Counted from the first letter of the stretch, positions 19,113 through 28,233 are shown. The stretch is DNA of 64,000 nucleotides from an uncultured Kiloniellaceae bacterium (GCA_947500035.1 CANMQP010000002.1:62001-126000); one strand, 5' to 3'. Notes: generated by a model from the letters alone, not told the origin. A program made the numbers and translations.

Positions 19113-19126
19113 GTTCCATATGGAAT
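19113..19126. promoter_or_regulatory. Putative MarR operator 2
   Basis: GTTCCATATGGAAT, whose core TTCCATATGGAA is a perfect 12-bp palindrome. It is the same sequence family as operator 1, 54 bases away (about five helical turns), and 39 bases before the receptor gene start. Confidence 0.65.
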
Positions 19127-19164
19127 TAAAAATAATGTTTCCACATTCCGTAACAGGGGGAACC

Positions 19165-20766
19165 ATGAAAACGAAACGACTATTTGCATCCGCGGCATTG
19201 GCACTGGGTGTAACCTTTGCAGCCGGATCCTTTCCTGCTTCGGCGCAGGCCCAGACACTGACGATGGGTGTGCGCGGCGGTCCGGAATCTCTGGACCCGC
19301 ACTTCTCGGCCCTGGGCAGTCATGCCGAGGCGGCAAAGCACATCTACGACACGCTCGTCTGGTCTGGTGACGATCTGCAGATTGAACCTGGTCTGGCAAC
19401 GTCCTGGAAGGCGCTCGACGAGACAACCTGGGAATTCAAACTCCGCGAGGGGGTCAAGTTCCACGATGGCTCCGATTTTGATGCGGAAGACGTCAAGTTT
19501 TCGATCGAACGCATCCCCGTTGTCAGCGGACCGACCACCACCACGATCTACGTCCGCCGTGTCGCGGAGGTCGAAATTGTCGACCCCTATACACTTCACA
19601 TCAAAACCAACGGGCCCGCGGCAACCCTGCCCTACGACTTCGTGCGCCTCTTCGTCGTCAGTTCGGATGCGGCCAAGGATTACTCTACGCCAGAGACCGC
19701 CGCCGAAGGCTTCAACGCCGGTCCCGCCGCAGTCGGCACCGGCCCCTACAAGCTGGTCAGCTGGGAGCCAAAAGGCGATCTGGTTCTCGAACGCTTTGAC
19801 GATTACTGGCGCGGGAAAGGTCCCTGGGCGAGGGTGATCCGCAAGGAGATGCCGAACGACAGTTCACGGCTTGCCGCCTTGAAATCCGGCCAGGTGGACG
19901 TCATCAATTACGTGTCCTCGATTGACTACCTAGCCCTGCAGCGGGATTCCAGCGTAGAGGCGGTCATCGGTGACAGTGTTTACATCATGAACCTGCAGCT
20001 CGATCAGCGGGAAGATACGCCGCTGGTTCGCGCCAAAGACGGCTCCAAACTGGACAAGAACCCGCTGCGAGACCCACTGGTGCGCGAGGCGATCGATCTG
20101 GCCATCGACCGCGACGCCATGGTGAACATTGTCCTTGAGGGTCTTGGAAAACCGGCCAATCAGATGATGCCCCCGGGCTTCTTCGGCTCCAGTGAGGAAA
20201 TTCCGGCGCGCAAACACGATTCCGCTCAGGCCCGCGCACTGCTCGCAGAGGCGGGTTATCCTGATGGGTTTGAGTTCGATCTCTACTGCACTTCAGACCG
20301 GCTCCCGGGCGATGGCGCGATCTGTCAGGGACTGGGCCAGATGTTCAGCCAGATCGGCATCAAGACCAACGTGAACGCGATTTCGAAAACCGTTTACTTC
20401 CCCGCGCAATCCCGCCTGGAGTATTCGGTCTTCATGAACGGCTGGGGCACGCTCACGGGTGAAGCCTCCTACACTCTGGGGTCCTTGGCACATTCTAATA
20501 ACCCGGAAGTGAAGATGGGTGCCTTCAACCGCGTCGCATACAAAAACGACGAGGTGGACCGTCTGCTTCAGGAAGGCGCAACGACCCTCGATCCCGACGC
20601 CCGCCGCAAGCTCTACGAGCAGGCCATGATCGCAACCATGGCTGACAGGGTATATATCCCGGTCGTACAGCTGCAAACCGTCTGGGCGGCAAAGGCCAAC
20701 AGCGTGATCTTTGCACCCCGCTTCGACGAAGATACTCTAGCATTCTTCATCAAAGCCAAGAACTGA
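19165..20766 (+). CDS. Dipeptide/oligopeptide-type ABC transporter substrate-binding protein (family 5)
   Basis: 533 residues from the ATG at 19165, chosen for AGGGGGAA upstream and because it begins directly with a signal peptide (MKTKRLFASAALALG ... PASAQAQ). Mature protein has SBP_bac_5 features: GGPESLDPHFS, TTWEFKLREGVKFHDGSDF, GTGPYKLVSW and DPLVREAIDLAIDRDAM. Periplasmic receptor for peptides or other small amide/opine-like compounds. First gene of a five-gene import operon; a stem-loop follows it, typical for higher receptor expression. Confidence 0.94.
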   Translation: MKTKRLFASAALALGVTFAAGSFPASAQAQTLTMGVRGGPESLDPHFSALGSHAEAAKHIYDTLVWSGDDLQIEPGLATSWKALDETTWEFKLREGVKFHDGSDFDAEDVKFSIERIPVVSGPTTTTIYVRRVAEVEIVDPYTLHIKTNGPAATLPYDFVRLFVVSSDAAKDYSTPETAAEGFNAGPAAVGTGPYKLVSWEPKGDLVLERFDDYWRGKGPWARVIRKEMPNDSSRLAALKSGQVDVINYVSSIDYLALQRDSSVEAVIGDSVYIMNLQLDQREDTPLVRAKDGSKLDKNPLRDPLVREAIDLAIDRDAMVNIVLEGLGKPANQMMPPGFFGSSEEIPARKHDSAQARALLAEAGYPDGFEFDLYCTSDRLPGDGAICQGLGQMFSQIGIKTNVNAISKTVYFPAQSRLEYSVFMNGWGTLTGEASYTLGSLAHSNNPEVKMGAFNRVAYKNDEVDRLLQEGATTLDPDARRKLYEQAMIATMADRVYIPVVQLQTVWAAKANSVIFAPRFDEDTLAFFIKAKN

Positions 20767-20807
20767 GTCGGCGCCTGGAATTGAGTTAGGGCCAAGAACT
20801 GAGTCGG
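20755..20807. repeat. 17-bp direct repeat duplicating the receptor gene 3' end
   Basis: A 17-base sequence covering the last codons and stop of the receptor gene (20755-20771) recurs exactly at 20791-20807. A more degenerate copy lies between them. It looks like a local slippage duplication. Confidence 0.8.
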
Positions 20808-20809
20808 GC

Positions 20810-20834
20810 GAGCCGGAGATTGACTCTCCGGCTC
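20810..20834 (+). terminator. Intercistronic stem-loop after receptor gene
   Basis: GAGCCGGAGA (20810-20819) pairs perfectly with TCTCCGGCTC (20825-20834) over a 5-base loop. No U-run, so more likely a 3'-end stabiliser or partial attenuator between receptor and permease genes. Confidence 0.6.
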
Positions 20835-20886
20835 GAACCTCCCTCTGCGAGGGTAATGAGCGGGCAACGGGCAGGTACCGGATCGA

Positions 20887-21858
20887 ATGCTGGGTTTTGT
20901 GATTCAACGCCTACTTCAGGCGGCGGTCGTCATGGCGGTCATGTCGGCAGTCGTCTTTGTTGGCGTCTATGCCATCGGCAATCCGATCGAGATCATCATC
21001 CCGCCCGAAGCGACGCAGGAAATCCGTGAAGCGACCATCAAGCGGTTCGGCCTGGACCTGCCGCTTTGGGAACAGTACTTCATCTTCGTCACCAACCTCC
21101 TGCAGGGCGACTTTGGACGCTCCTTCATCTACAACGTGCCTGTGTTGGAGCTGATTGCGGGACGTCTCCCCGCGACCCTGGAACTGGTGCTGATCTCGGT
21201 CGTCACGGCAACCCTGCTCGGGGTCGGCCTTGGCGTCTATGCGGGCTATCGGCCAGAGAGCTGGATCGCGCGTGGCATTATGGCGGTTTCGGTGCTGGGG
21301 TTTTCAGTGCCCAGTTTCTGGGTGGGTCTGATTCTCATTCTGATTTTTGCCGTCAATCTGGGATGGCTGCCGGCCGGCGGCCGGGGCGAGGTGGTGAGCT
21401 TCCTGGGAGTGGAATGGAGTTTCCTGACCCCTGACGGCCTCTCTCACATCTTCCTGCCGGCCTTGAACCTCGCATTCTTTAAGCTGGCCATGATGATCCG
21501 TCTTGCCCGGGCGGGAACGCGGGAGATCATGCTGACCGACACGATCAAGTTCGCCCGCGCCGCCGGAATTCCGGAGCGTCAGATCCTAACGCAACATCTC
21601 CTCAAGCTTATTTCGATCCCGATCATTACGGTCTTTGGCCTGGAACTGGGCTCGACGCTTGCCTTTGCCGTCGTAACCGAGACGATTTTTTCCTGGCCGG
21701 GGGTCGGCAAGCTGATCATCGACAGCATTACGGTGCTCGACCGGCCGGTGATGGTGGCCTATCTGATACTGACGGCGCTGCTCTTCGTTCTGATTAACCT
21801 CACGGTGGATCTGGTCTTTGCCCTCATCGATCCACGCATCCGTGCGAGAGGCGCATAA
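20887..21858 (+). CDS. ABC transporter permease, DppB type
   Basis: 323-residue inner-membrane permease with six predicted helices. N-terminal MLGFVIQRLLQAAVVMAVMS and PLWEQYFIFVTNLLQGDFGRS are typical of DppB/GsiC. The EAA coupling motif reads RAAGIPERQILTQHLLKL. Its stop codon shares a base with the start of the next permease. Confidence 0.94.
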   Translation: MLGFVIQRLLQAAVVMAVMSAVVFVGVYAIGNPIEIIIPPEATQEIREATIKRFGLDLPLWEQYFIFVTNLLQGDFGRSFIYNVPVLELIAGRLPATLELVLISVVTATLLGVGLGVYAGYRPESWIARGIMAVSVLGFSVPSFWVGLILILIFAVNLGWLPAGGRGEVVSFLGVEWSFLTPDGLSHIFLPALNLAFFKLAMMIRLARAGTREIMLTDTIKFARAAGIPERQILTQHLLKLISIPIITVFGLELGSTLAFAVVTETIFSWPGVGKLIIDSITVLDRPVMVAYLILTALLFVLINLTVDLVFALIDPRIRARGA

Positions 21859-22739
21859 TGTCTGAGCAGCAGTCTCCTTTCCGCCGCTTCTGGTCGGAAT
21901 TTCAGGAAAACCGCTTCGCGGTGCTGGCGCTGATCGTCGTTGTCGTCATGGCGCTTCTGGCATTCTTTGCACCCCACGTGGTGCCGCAGAACCCCTACGA
22001 CCTGGAGAACCTGTCGCTGCTCGATGCGCGCCGGCCTCCCGGCTTTGTCGGCTCAGGTGGCTATAGCCATCTTCTGGGCACCGATCCTCAGGGCCGCGAC
22101 CTGCTGTCGGCTATTCTCTACGGCCTGCGCATCTCCATCCTTATCGGACTGGCAGCCGGCGTCGTCGCCCTGGCGCTCGGCACGACGGTTGGCATCGCCG
22201 CGGCCTACGTCGGCGGACGGCTTGAGAGCGTCCTGATGCGGATCGTCGATCTTCAGCTCTCTTTTCCCGCCATCCTTCTCGCGCTGGTCCTGGTCGCCCT
22301 CCTGGGACAAGGCAAGGGGCAACTGATCACCGCGCTCGTGGCAGCACAGTACGCCTATTTCGCCCGGACGGCCTATGGGGCAGCCAAAGGCGAAAGGCGT
22401 AAGGATTACATCGAAGCGGCCCTGGCGACGCCGCTCTCGGGCCGGCAGGTCGCCTTCCGCCATTTGCTGCCGAACTGCCTGCCGCCCCTGATCGTCGTGG
22501 CAACGGTCCAGATCGCCAACGCGATTTCTCTCGAAGCCACCTTGAGTTTCCTCGGCCTGGGTCTGCCGGTCACCGAACCGAGCCTCGGGATGCTGATCTC
22601 CAATGGTTTCCCCTACATGATGAGCGGCCGCTATTGGATCTCTGTCTATCCCGGCATTGCGCTGATTATTCTGATCGTCGCCATCAATATGGTCGGCGAT
22701 CAGATCCGCGATCAGTTCAATCCGAGGCTCCGCAAATGA
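21858..22739 (+). CDS. ABC transporter permease, DppC type
   Basis: 293 residues, six helices. N-terminal RRFWSEFQENRFAVLAL and LGTDPQGRDLLSAILYGLRIS are DppC hallmarks; EAA loop EAALATPLSGRQVAFRHLLP. Starts on the last base of dppB-like stop; ends in an ATGA overlap with the first ATPase gene. Confidence 0.94.
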   Translation: MSEQQSPFRRFWSEFQENRFAVLALIVVVVMALLAFFAPHVVPQNPYDLENLSLLDARRPPGFVGSGGYSHLLGTDPQGRDLLSAILYGLRISILIGLAAGVVALALGTTVGIAAAYVGGRLESVLMRIVDLQLSFPAILLALVLVALLGQGKGQLITALVAAQYAYFARTAYGAAKGERRKDYIEAALATPLSGRQVAFRHLLPNCLPPLIVVATVQIANAISLEATLSFLGLGLPVTEPSLGMLISNGFPYMMSGRYWISVYPGIALIILIVAINMVGDQIRDQFNPRLRK

Positions 22740-23728
22740 CCGCGGTCCTGGAGGTGCGGGATCTGCGCACGGAGTTCAACACCCGGGCAGGGGTGATCCG
22801 CGCCGTCGATGACGTCAGCTTCACCTTGAAGCGGGGCGAAATTCTGGGACTGGTCGGAGAATCTGGTTCCGGCAAGAGCGTAACCGGATTTTCCCTGCTG
22901 GGTCTGGTCGATCCGCCCGGCCGTATCACCGGCGGAAGCATACGCTTGAACGGCACCGAGTTGGTGGGCCTGCCGCAGAGCGAGCTGCGCGCTCGGCGGG
23001 GAAAGGAAATTGCGATGATCTTTCAGGATCCGATCGCAACCCTCAACCCGCTGCTGACCATCCGCAAGCAGATGATGATGGCGCTCGAGGCGCACCAGCA
23101 TATGACCACGAAAGCCGCCGAGACACGCTGTATCGAGGTGCTGCAGCGCGTGGGCATCCCTGATCCCGCTGCACGGATCAAGGCCTATCCCCATGAGTTT
23201 TCGGGCGGCATGCGTCAGCGCGTCGCCATTGCCATTGCCCTGCTGCACGATCCGGCAGTGATCGTCGCCGACGAACCCACCACCGCGCTTGACGTCTCCA
23301 TCCAGGCTCAGATCCTTCATGAAATGCGCAGCCTCGCGGCGGAAACCGGAACGGCGATGATCTGGATCAGCCACGATCTGGCCACGGTCTCAAGCCTGGC
23401 AAAACGCTTGCTGGTCATGTATGCGGGTAAAGTGGTGGAAGAAGGTGCCACAGGAACGGTTCTGCGCGACCCGCGTCATCCCTATACCCGCGGCCTGATC
23501 ACTTCTCTTCCAGCTATCGCGAAGCCGGGCGAGGACCTCTTGCAGATCCCCGGAACGACGCCTTCGTTTCTCTCGTTACCGCCTGGCTGCCCCTTTGCGC
23601 CGCGGTGCGAATCCGCAGAAGCAAGCTGTGACAAGATGCCGGAGACCGCGCAGAGCGATGAGCGTATGTGGCGTTGTCACTACCCCCTCGGTCTGAGCGG
23701 GCCAGACCCACGCGGAGCCCAGCAATGA
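22736..23728 (+). CDS. ABC transporter ATP-binding protein, DppD type
   Basis: 330 residues from the ATG at 22736 (ATGA overlap with the permease stop). Walker A GESGSGKS, signature FSGGMRQRVAIA, Walker B VIVADEPTTALDV, and C-terminal oligopeptide domain with the Cys motif PGCPFAPRCESAEASC. Pairs with the next gene to power the importer. Confidence 0.95.
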   Translation: MTAVLEVRDLRTEFNTRAGVIRAVDDVSFTLKRGEILGLVGESGSGKSVTGFSLLGLVDPPGRITGGSIRLNGTELVGLPQSELRARRGKEIAMIFQDPIATLNPLLTIRKQMMMALEAHQHMTTKAAETRCIEVLQRVGIPDPAARIKAYPHEFSGGMRQRVAIAIALLHDPAVIVADEPTTALDVSIQAQILHEMRSLAAETGTAMIWISHDLATVSSLAKRLLVMYAGKVVEEGATGTVLRDPRHPYTRGLITSLPAIAKPGEDLLQIPGTTPSFLSLPPGCPFAPRCESAEASCDKMPETAQSDERMWRCHYPLGLSGPDPRGAQQ

Positions 23729-24756
23729 CCGCGTTCTTTCGGATAGACCGGGTTTCGCGCGCTTTTGCACCTGAGATTACCCTTGGGGACCGGATCGCGG
23801 CAAAGCTCGGGGCGCGGGTTGAGACCCGATCTCTTCAGGCCGTCAATGCGGTGACGCTCGAACTGGCCAAGGGGGAAACACTGGGGCTGGTCGGGGAATC
23901 CGGTTGCGGCAAATCCACGCTGGGCCGGGTCGCCGCCGGTATTCTGCCGCCCAGTTCCGGCACGGTCGCCCTGGACGGCAAGCCGGTCCTTCTCAATGGG
24001 CGCAAAGCGACAACGCGTATACAGACGGTTTTTCAGGATCCCTTCGCCTCGCTCGACCCAAGGATGAAGGTTGGAGAGACCGTCGCCGAAGGGCCGGTTG
24101 CCCATGGCCTGGTTTCGCAGGCGAAAGCTGGCGAATATGTCTCGGAGTGGTTTGCGCGCGTCGGACTGGACCCTGCCTTCGCAGGCCGCTACCCGCACCA
24201 GTTCTCAGGCGGCCAGCGTCAGCGCATCGCTATCGCCCGGGCCCTGGCGATGAAGCCCGATCTCCTGATCTGCGATGAGCCTGTCGCCTCCCTCGACGTC
24301 TCGATCCAGGCCCAAATTCTCAATCTCTTTTTACATCTGCGCCGCGAACTCAATCTGACCTGCCTTTTCATCAGTCACGACCTTTCCGTGGTGCGGCACG
24401 TCAGCGACCGTATGGCGGTCATGTACCTCGGACGCGTCGTCGAGCAAGGCGAGACCGCTCAGCTCTTCGAAACGCCTGCCCACCCCTATACCAGAGCATT
24501 ATTGGCATCGGTCCCCAAGTTGACCCTCGACGACGAGGCTATTGTCCACTTCGAACCCATTGAGGGCGAAATTCCGTCCCCTCTCTCCCCGCCGCCCGGC
24601 TGCCATTTCTCTCCACGCTGCGCGTTTGTGCAAGAACGTTGCCGCAGGGAGGCACCGGAACTGCGCGAAGTTCAGGAACGTCGCTTCGCGGCCTGTCATT
24701 TTTCCGAGAGTCTGATCGAGCAAGGATCGAGTGATTTCAAAGGCTTTGACAGATAG
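23725..24756 (+). CDS. ABC transporter ATP-binding protein, DppF type
   Basis: 343 residues from the ATG at 23725 (ATGA overlap). Walker A GESGCGKST, signature FSGGQRQRIAIARALA, Walker B LLICDEPVASLDV, C-terminal PPGCHFSPRCAFVQERC. Last gene of the transporter operon. Confidence 0.95.
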   Translation: MTAFFRIDRVSRAFAPEITLGDRIAAKLGARVETRSLQAVNAVTLELAKGETLGLVGESGCGKSTLGRVAAGILPPSSGTVALDGKPVLLNGRKATTRIQTVFQDPFASLDPRMKVGETVAEGPVAHGLVSQAKAGEYVSEWFARVGLDPAFAGRYPHQFSGGQRQRIAIARALAMKPDLLICDEPVASLDVSIQAQILNLFLHLRRELNLTCLFISHDLSVVRHVSDRMAVMYLGRVVEQGETAQLFETPAHPYTRALLASVPKLTLDDEAIVHFEPIEGEIPSPLSPPPGCHFSPRCAFVQERCRREAPELREVQERRFAACHFSESLIEQGSSDFKGFDR

Positions 24757-24999
24757 CCCCGGGAACTCCAGCGGCGTCGGGACGAAAGCTGTGTCGTAGA
24801 AGCCGGCTGGGTCTTGTCACCGTAACCGCCTGATGGTGTCAGCTTCTGCGCTCCTTCACCAACTCGATACTGCTTTCTTCCGCTTAACGTCAGGAAACCG
24901 CGAGTCTCTGGAGTTCTTCGCGCAAGCCGCGCCAAGCCGGAAATGAGCCGATCCGGCCGAAAGCTGGGCCTTAATTCGTTGATTTTGCGAGAAAAAATT

Positions 25000-25076
25000 T
25001 GGTAGCGGAGGAGGGACTTGAACCCCCGACACGCGGATTATGATTCCGCTGCTCTAACCAGCTGAGCTACTCCGCC
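25000..25076 (-). tRNA. tRNA-Met (CAT), elongator
   Basis: 77 bases with encoded CCA. Reads as a clean cloverleaf: acceptor GGCGGAG/CTCCGCT, D arm GCTC/GAGC, anticodon stem GCGGA/TCCGC around ATCATAA (anticodon CAT), T arm with GTTCAAG-type loop. The form matches alphaproteobacterial elongator Met rather than initiator (D-stem and acceptor differ) or the Ile2 CAT tRNA. Confidence 0.92.
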
Positions 25077-25387
25077 ACAAACATCGGATGATGCCGTCAG
25101 AGGCAGGCGTATAGGGCGTCAGACGCCCCTCTGTCAAGGGTCTTCAGAGAGATTTGTGACCTCACGCATTGCCACGCCGCCCGACAGGCAATCGGGTTTA
25201 AACGGAATTGCCGCAGATGCCCGGTAGTCGGGGCAAATCTGCTCAAGCTCCCCAATCTAGCTCTGTCGAATTCGCAGGTCCTTGCGCTCATCCCTCTGCC
25301 GAAGGTGCAAGACAGACATTTGCGCCATTGGATTATCGGGAAGGCCATGTTAGCTATCGGGCCTTATTTGGTACAGGGACCTCTGGA
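25077..25387. other. Intergenic region
   Basis: 311 bases between the tRNA gene (transcribed away) and a small plus-strand gene. I see no supported gene or clear signal. Confidence 0.3.
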
Positions 25388-25594
25388 ATGAATACTAAGC
25401 CTTCCGCCGCCACGGCGAAATTCGACGATCTGGTGCGCGAGATGCAGGAATTCGGCGCCGAGCATCTGATCGCAATCGGGCTGAAAGACGATGGAAACGG
25501 CGGCTACGACGTTCGGGGATTTGGAACGGTCCAGGACAAGGAGTTCACCTGCGAAGTCCTCCGTCAGATGCTCGCAAGCATGGAACGCAGTTGA
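25388..25594 (+). CDS. Small conserved-looking protein, 68 aa, unknown
   Basis: Not recognised. Starts NTKPSAATAKFDDLVREMQEFGA; soluble, acidic, ends in CEVLRQMLASMERS. Likely an alpha/beta fold from alternating patterns (EHLIAIGLKDDGNG, YDVRGFGTV). The frame continues upstream, but that stretch has poor protein character, so the ATG at 25388 is preferred; the upstream AGGGA is 11 bases away. Monocistronic. Confidence 0.55.
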   Translation: MNTKPSAATAKFDDLVREMQEFGAEHLIAIGLKDDGNGGYDVRGFGTVQDKEFTCEVLRQMLASMERS

Positions 25595-25762
25595 AAAAAG
25601 GCTAGACGGGGTTCTATCGTACCAGAGAGCTTAGGCGTGCAGGTTGGGCGGCTCATCTGGCGCAACTTCCCTCCCCCACCCATCCGGCAAAACGCACCCG
25701 CAGCGGAAAACGAATAAACAACCGGCCAAGAGTTCCGCCGGATTGACGAAATCCCGGTCTCG

Positions 25763-25912
25763 TCAGCTCAGATTGGCGATCGCCATCACGAAGGCCAGCC
25801 AGATCACTACACTTATAAGCAGGATAAATGCCGTCGAGCGCAGTGCCGGCCATTTACCGTTTTCACCCGATCCCGCATAGTTGCGGAGATCCTGATGATC
25901 CATCTTGTCCAT
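25763..25912 (-). CDS. Small single-helix membrane protein, 49 aa, unknown
   Basis: Frame from ATG 25912 to TGA 25763-25765, preceded by GAGGGAAATGAGG. N-terminal polar part MDKMDHQDLRNYAGSGENGK and one helix (about 26-47, TAFILLISVVIWLAFVMAI). Resembles small inner-membrane peptides in composition; no family recognised. An alternative ATG lies two codons upstream at 25918. Confidence 0.5.
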   Translation of the reverse strand: MDKMDHQDLRNYAGSGENGKWPALRSTAFILLISVVIWLAFVMAIANLS

Positions 25913-26660
25913 CCTCATTTCCCTCAAACGGATCCGCTATACGGCTATCGTTTGCGAATCTCTAGTTGGAGCAAGCGTAACACGACTTTATTCAAATTTT
26001 AAATATCTCGTTTGAAAAAAAATCAACCATCAGGGCAGAAGAAAACTTCCTCGAATCAAAGAGTTCTATGCTTAAGAAACAGATAGAGTTCCTCTATTTA
26101 TGCTGGAATTACAGAATGATACTCGCGTAACACGTCGAGGGTTTTCCAGCGCGCGCCTGGCCGTTCAGCCCTCACCGGGACAAATATTTTTTTCGGATCC
26201 GTCGCATGGAGGTTTGTTCAAAGGCCCGGAACGACATTTGAAAAACAACCGCGAATCGAGCCTTATGCAGGTTGTTTTACCTCTTTGGCTAGGGCCCCGA
26301 GTCGCCGGAAATTTTTTTGAACAGCCTCAGAGTTGTTTTTCCTTTGATACATTGCCACCTCTGCGGCTCTCAAAGAGGAGCCACTGACCCGAGTAGTGTT
26401 ATTCTCCTCAAGGAATTTCGGGGCGGCTTGAAGGACAGAACCTTCACGGAAGTAAATCAGCGTCAAGCCGGATCTTGACCCTCCGGCAGCGCCCTTATCC
26501 GCGTGACGAAACGTCTCGCTGATTTAGATATTATTCACCGGACGAAAACTGCAGAATGCCGGTGGGTTCGGGCTTGAAGAGCATTTAGTCCTGATAGAGG
26601 CGATCGGACAAAGCGAGCAGGCCCTCTTGGCTGACTCTGGGGGAAATCTGGATATGGCGT
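25913..26660. other. AT-richer gene-poor region
   Basis: About 750 bases with distinctly more A/T than the surroundings (notably 25980-26110), no protein frame I trust, and one inverted repeat (26242-26278). It may hold promoters for the DUF3422 gene, or be a remnant of acquired DNA. Confidence 0.4.
26242..26278. repeat. 9-bp inverted repeat
   Basis: AAAACAACC (26242-26250) and GGTTGTTTT (26270-26278), perfect arms with a 19-base loop, in the gene-poor region. Could be a hairpin or operator. Confidence 0.4.
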
Positions 26661-28115
26661 ATGCGTAAACAAGATTATGGGACCAACGAGAATCCATCAT
26701 CTTCGAGCGGACAAGCCCTGGAAAGCCGCACCGCGCCGCCCCGCGACGCGGCCGCGATCCATCCTTTGCGCCACGAAGTCATGGCCGAAACCAACGCCCG
26801 GCCAGCCCTGCCGGCGGCGACGCCCTGTATCTGTGAACACCTGGTCTTTCTGTCCGGTGAGCTCGACGCGCAAAAAGACTGGGAGAATGTCCGCCGAGTC
26901 GCGCAACAACTTGGCAAGACACTAGGCGACGAGGCTCAGCAGCAGTTGGTCCTCGAGAATGACAACGTCATCTTCAAATGGGAACGCCACACCGAGTTTT
27001 GCTCTTACACCGCCTTGCGTAAAGATCCGCCAGACGGCGAGGACAGTGTGTTCGGCAGTGCCATCAACATTGACCTCATCACCGGCAGTCATGCCGCTCC
27101 TCCCGAGCAGCAGGGGGCAGAGTCGCCCGGCACCCTCGTTCAAACGCCCGCCATTAGACCTGGCGGAAAACCGATCGTCGCACTGCGCTTTTACGTCGAC
27201 ACCCCCGAACACTCGCGTTGGTCCGCCTCCGGTGAGACAGATCTTCTGATCGACACCCGTGTCGTTGCGGTGACCGCCAACGGCGGCCGAACGAAAATCA
27301 TGACGGACTTCAATTTCCATGCTGACGGTTATTCACGATTTCTGGTGCAGGACACGTCCGGCAATGCCAATCGGCTGGGGCGTGTGATCCAGCGCCTGAT
27401 CGATATCGAAACCTACCGCACGCTCGCGCTGATCACTTGGCCGCTGGCAAAATCCGCGGGCCAGGATATCGGCCACATCGACGGCGAATTGCGCAAGTTG
27501 ATCCAGGAGATCGGCAGCGAAGGGAGCGACGGTGCCGGTCCGGAAGACCAGGCCCGCCTCCTCTCCGAGCTGACCGCTCTGGCCGCCCGTGCCGAAACAG
27601 TCGGCGCCGAGACCAACTTCCGTTTCAGTGCGGCCAAGGCCTATTACTCTATTGTCACATCGCGGCTCGGAGAATTGCGTGAGGAGAGAATCGAGGGTTA
27701 TCAGCGGCTTTCAAGCTTCATCGAACGTCGGCTTGGGCCGGCGATCCGTAGTTTCCAGGCCATTTTAGACCGCCAGAATTCGACCTCCGAGCGGATCGCC
27801 CGTGCGTCCTCTCTCCTGAGAACCAGAGTCGATGTCGAACTGGAACGACAGAATCAGGATCTGCTGGCCTCCATGGATCGCCGGTCGCAATTGCAGTTGC
27901 GGCTGCAGCAGACAGTGGAGGGGCTCTCGGTTGCGGCGGTGAGCTACTACTGTATCGGCATTCTGTCCTGGCTGTTGAAAGGCATCCCCAAAGCCTTCAT
28001 GCCAATCGATCCGGCTGTGATTACGACTGTGGCGGCTCCCTTTATTATTCTCTCCATCTGGCTGATGGTCCGGCGCATCCGAAAGTCGGCACATGACAGC
28101 GGCAAGAAACCCTAG
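26661..28115 (+). CDS. DUF3422 family membrane-anchored protein
   Basis: 484 residues. N-terminal IHPLRHEVMAETNARPALP and FKWERHTEFCSYTAL are the recognisable DUF3422 signatures. The middle is soluble with a long helical part (about 270-410), and the C-terminus has two hydrophobic segments (AAVSYYCIGILSWLLKGI and ITTVAAPFIILSIWLMV), an arrangement reminiscent of CorA-like proteins. Function unknown. Starts MRKQDYGTNEN; the next gene is about 290 bases away, so probably monocistronic. Confidence 0.88.
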   Translation: MRKQDYGTNENPSSSSGQALESRTAPPRDAAAIHPLRHEVMAETNARPALPAATPCICEHLVFLSGELDAQKDWENVRRVAQQLGKTLGDEAQQQLVLENDNVIFKWERHTEFCSYTALRKDPPDGEDSVFGSAINIDLITGSHAAPPEQQGAESPGTLVQTPAIRPGGKPIVALRFYVDTPEHSRWSASGETDLLIDTRVVAVTANGGRTKIMTDFNFHADGYSRFLVQDTSGNANRLGRVIQRLIDIETYRTLALITWPLAKSAGQDIGHIDGELRKLIQEIGSEGSDGAGPEDQARLLSELTALAARAETVGAETNFRFSAAKAYYSIVTSRLGELREERIEGYQRLSSFIERRLGPAIRSFQAILDRQNSTSERIARASSLLRTRVDVELERQNQDLLASMDRRSQLQLRLQQTVEGLSVAAVSYYCIGILSWLLKGIPKAFMPIDPAVITTVAAPFIILSIWLMVRRIRKSAHDSGKKP

Positions 28116-28219
28116 GCTTCTGGGTGTTAATCCAAAGGCAAGACATCGCTCCGGCGCCTTCGGATTGAGGAAAGCAACAAAGCGGCAGGATGCATCTGCT
28201 TGATCGCGGGTGCGACATT

Positions 28220-28233
28220 TGTTACCGGTAACA
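28220..28233. promoter_or_regulatory. Putative GntR/IdnR-type LacI-family operator (regulator promoter)
   Basis: TGTTACCGGTAACA, a perfect 14-bp palindrome matching the known GntR/IdnR consensus (TGTTACCSGTAACA core). It lies about 170 bases before the LacI-family gene, so autoregulation is likely. Confidence 0.75.

Noticed and set aside
25000-25076. tRNA-Ile2 (lysidine CAT) or initiator tRNA
   Set aside because: Stem sequences match the alphaproteobacterial elongator Met form; initiator features such as the mismatched 1-72 C-A pair and GGG anticodon-stem pairs are absent.
26100-26387. 95-codon frame in the AT-rich region
   Set aside because: No ribosome site, no domain, and interrupted composition; not supported as a gene.
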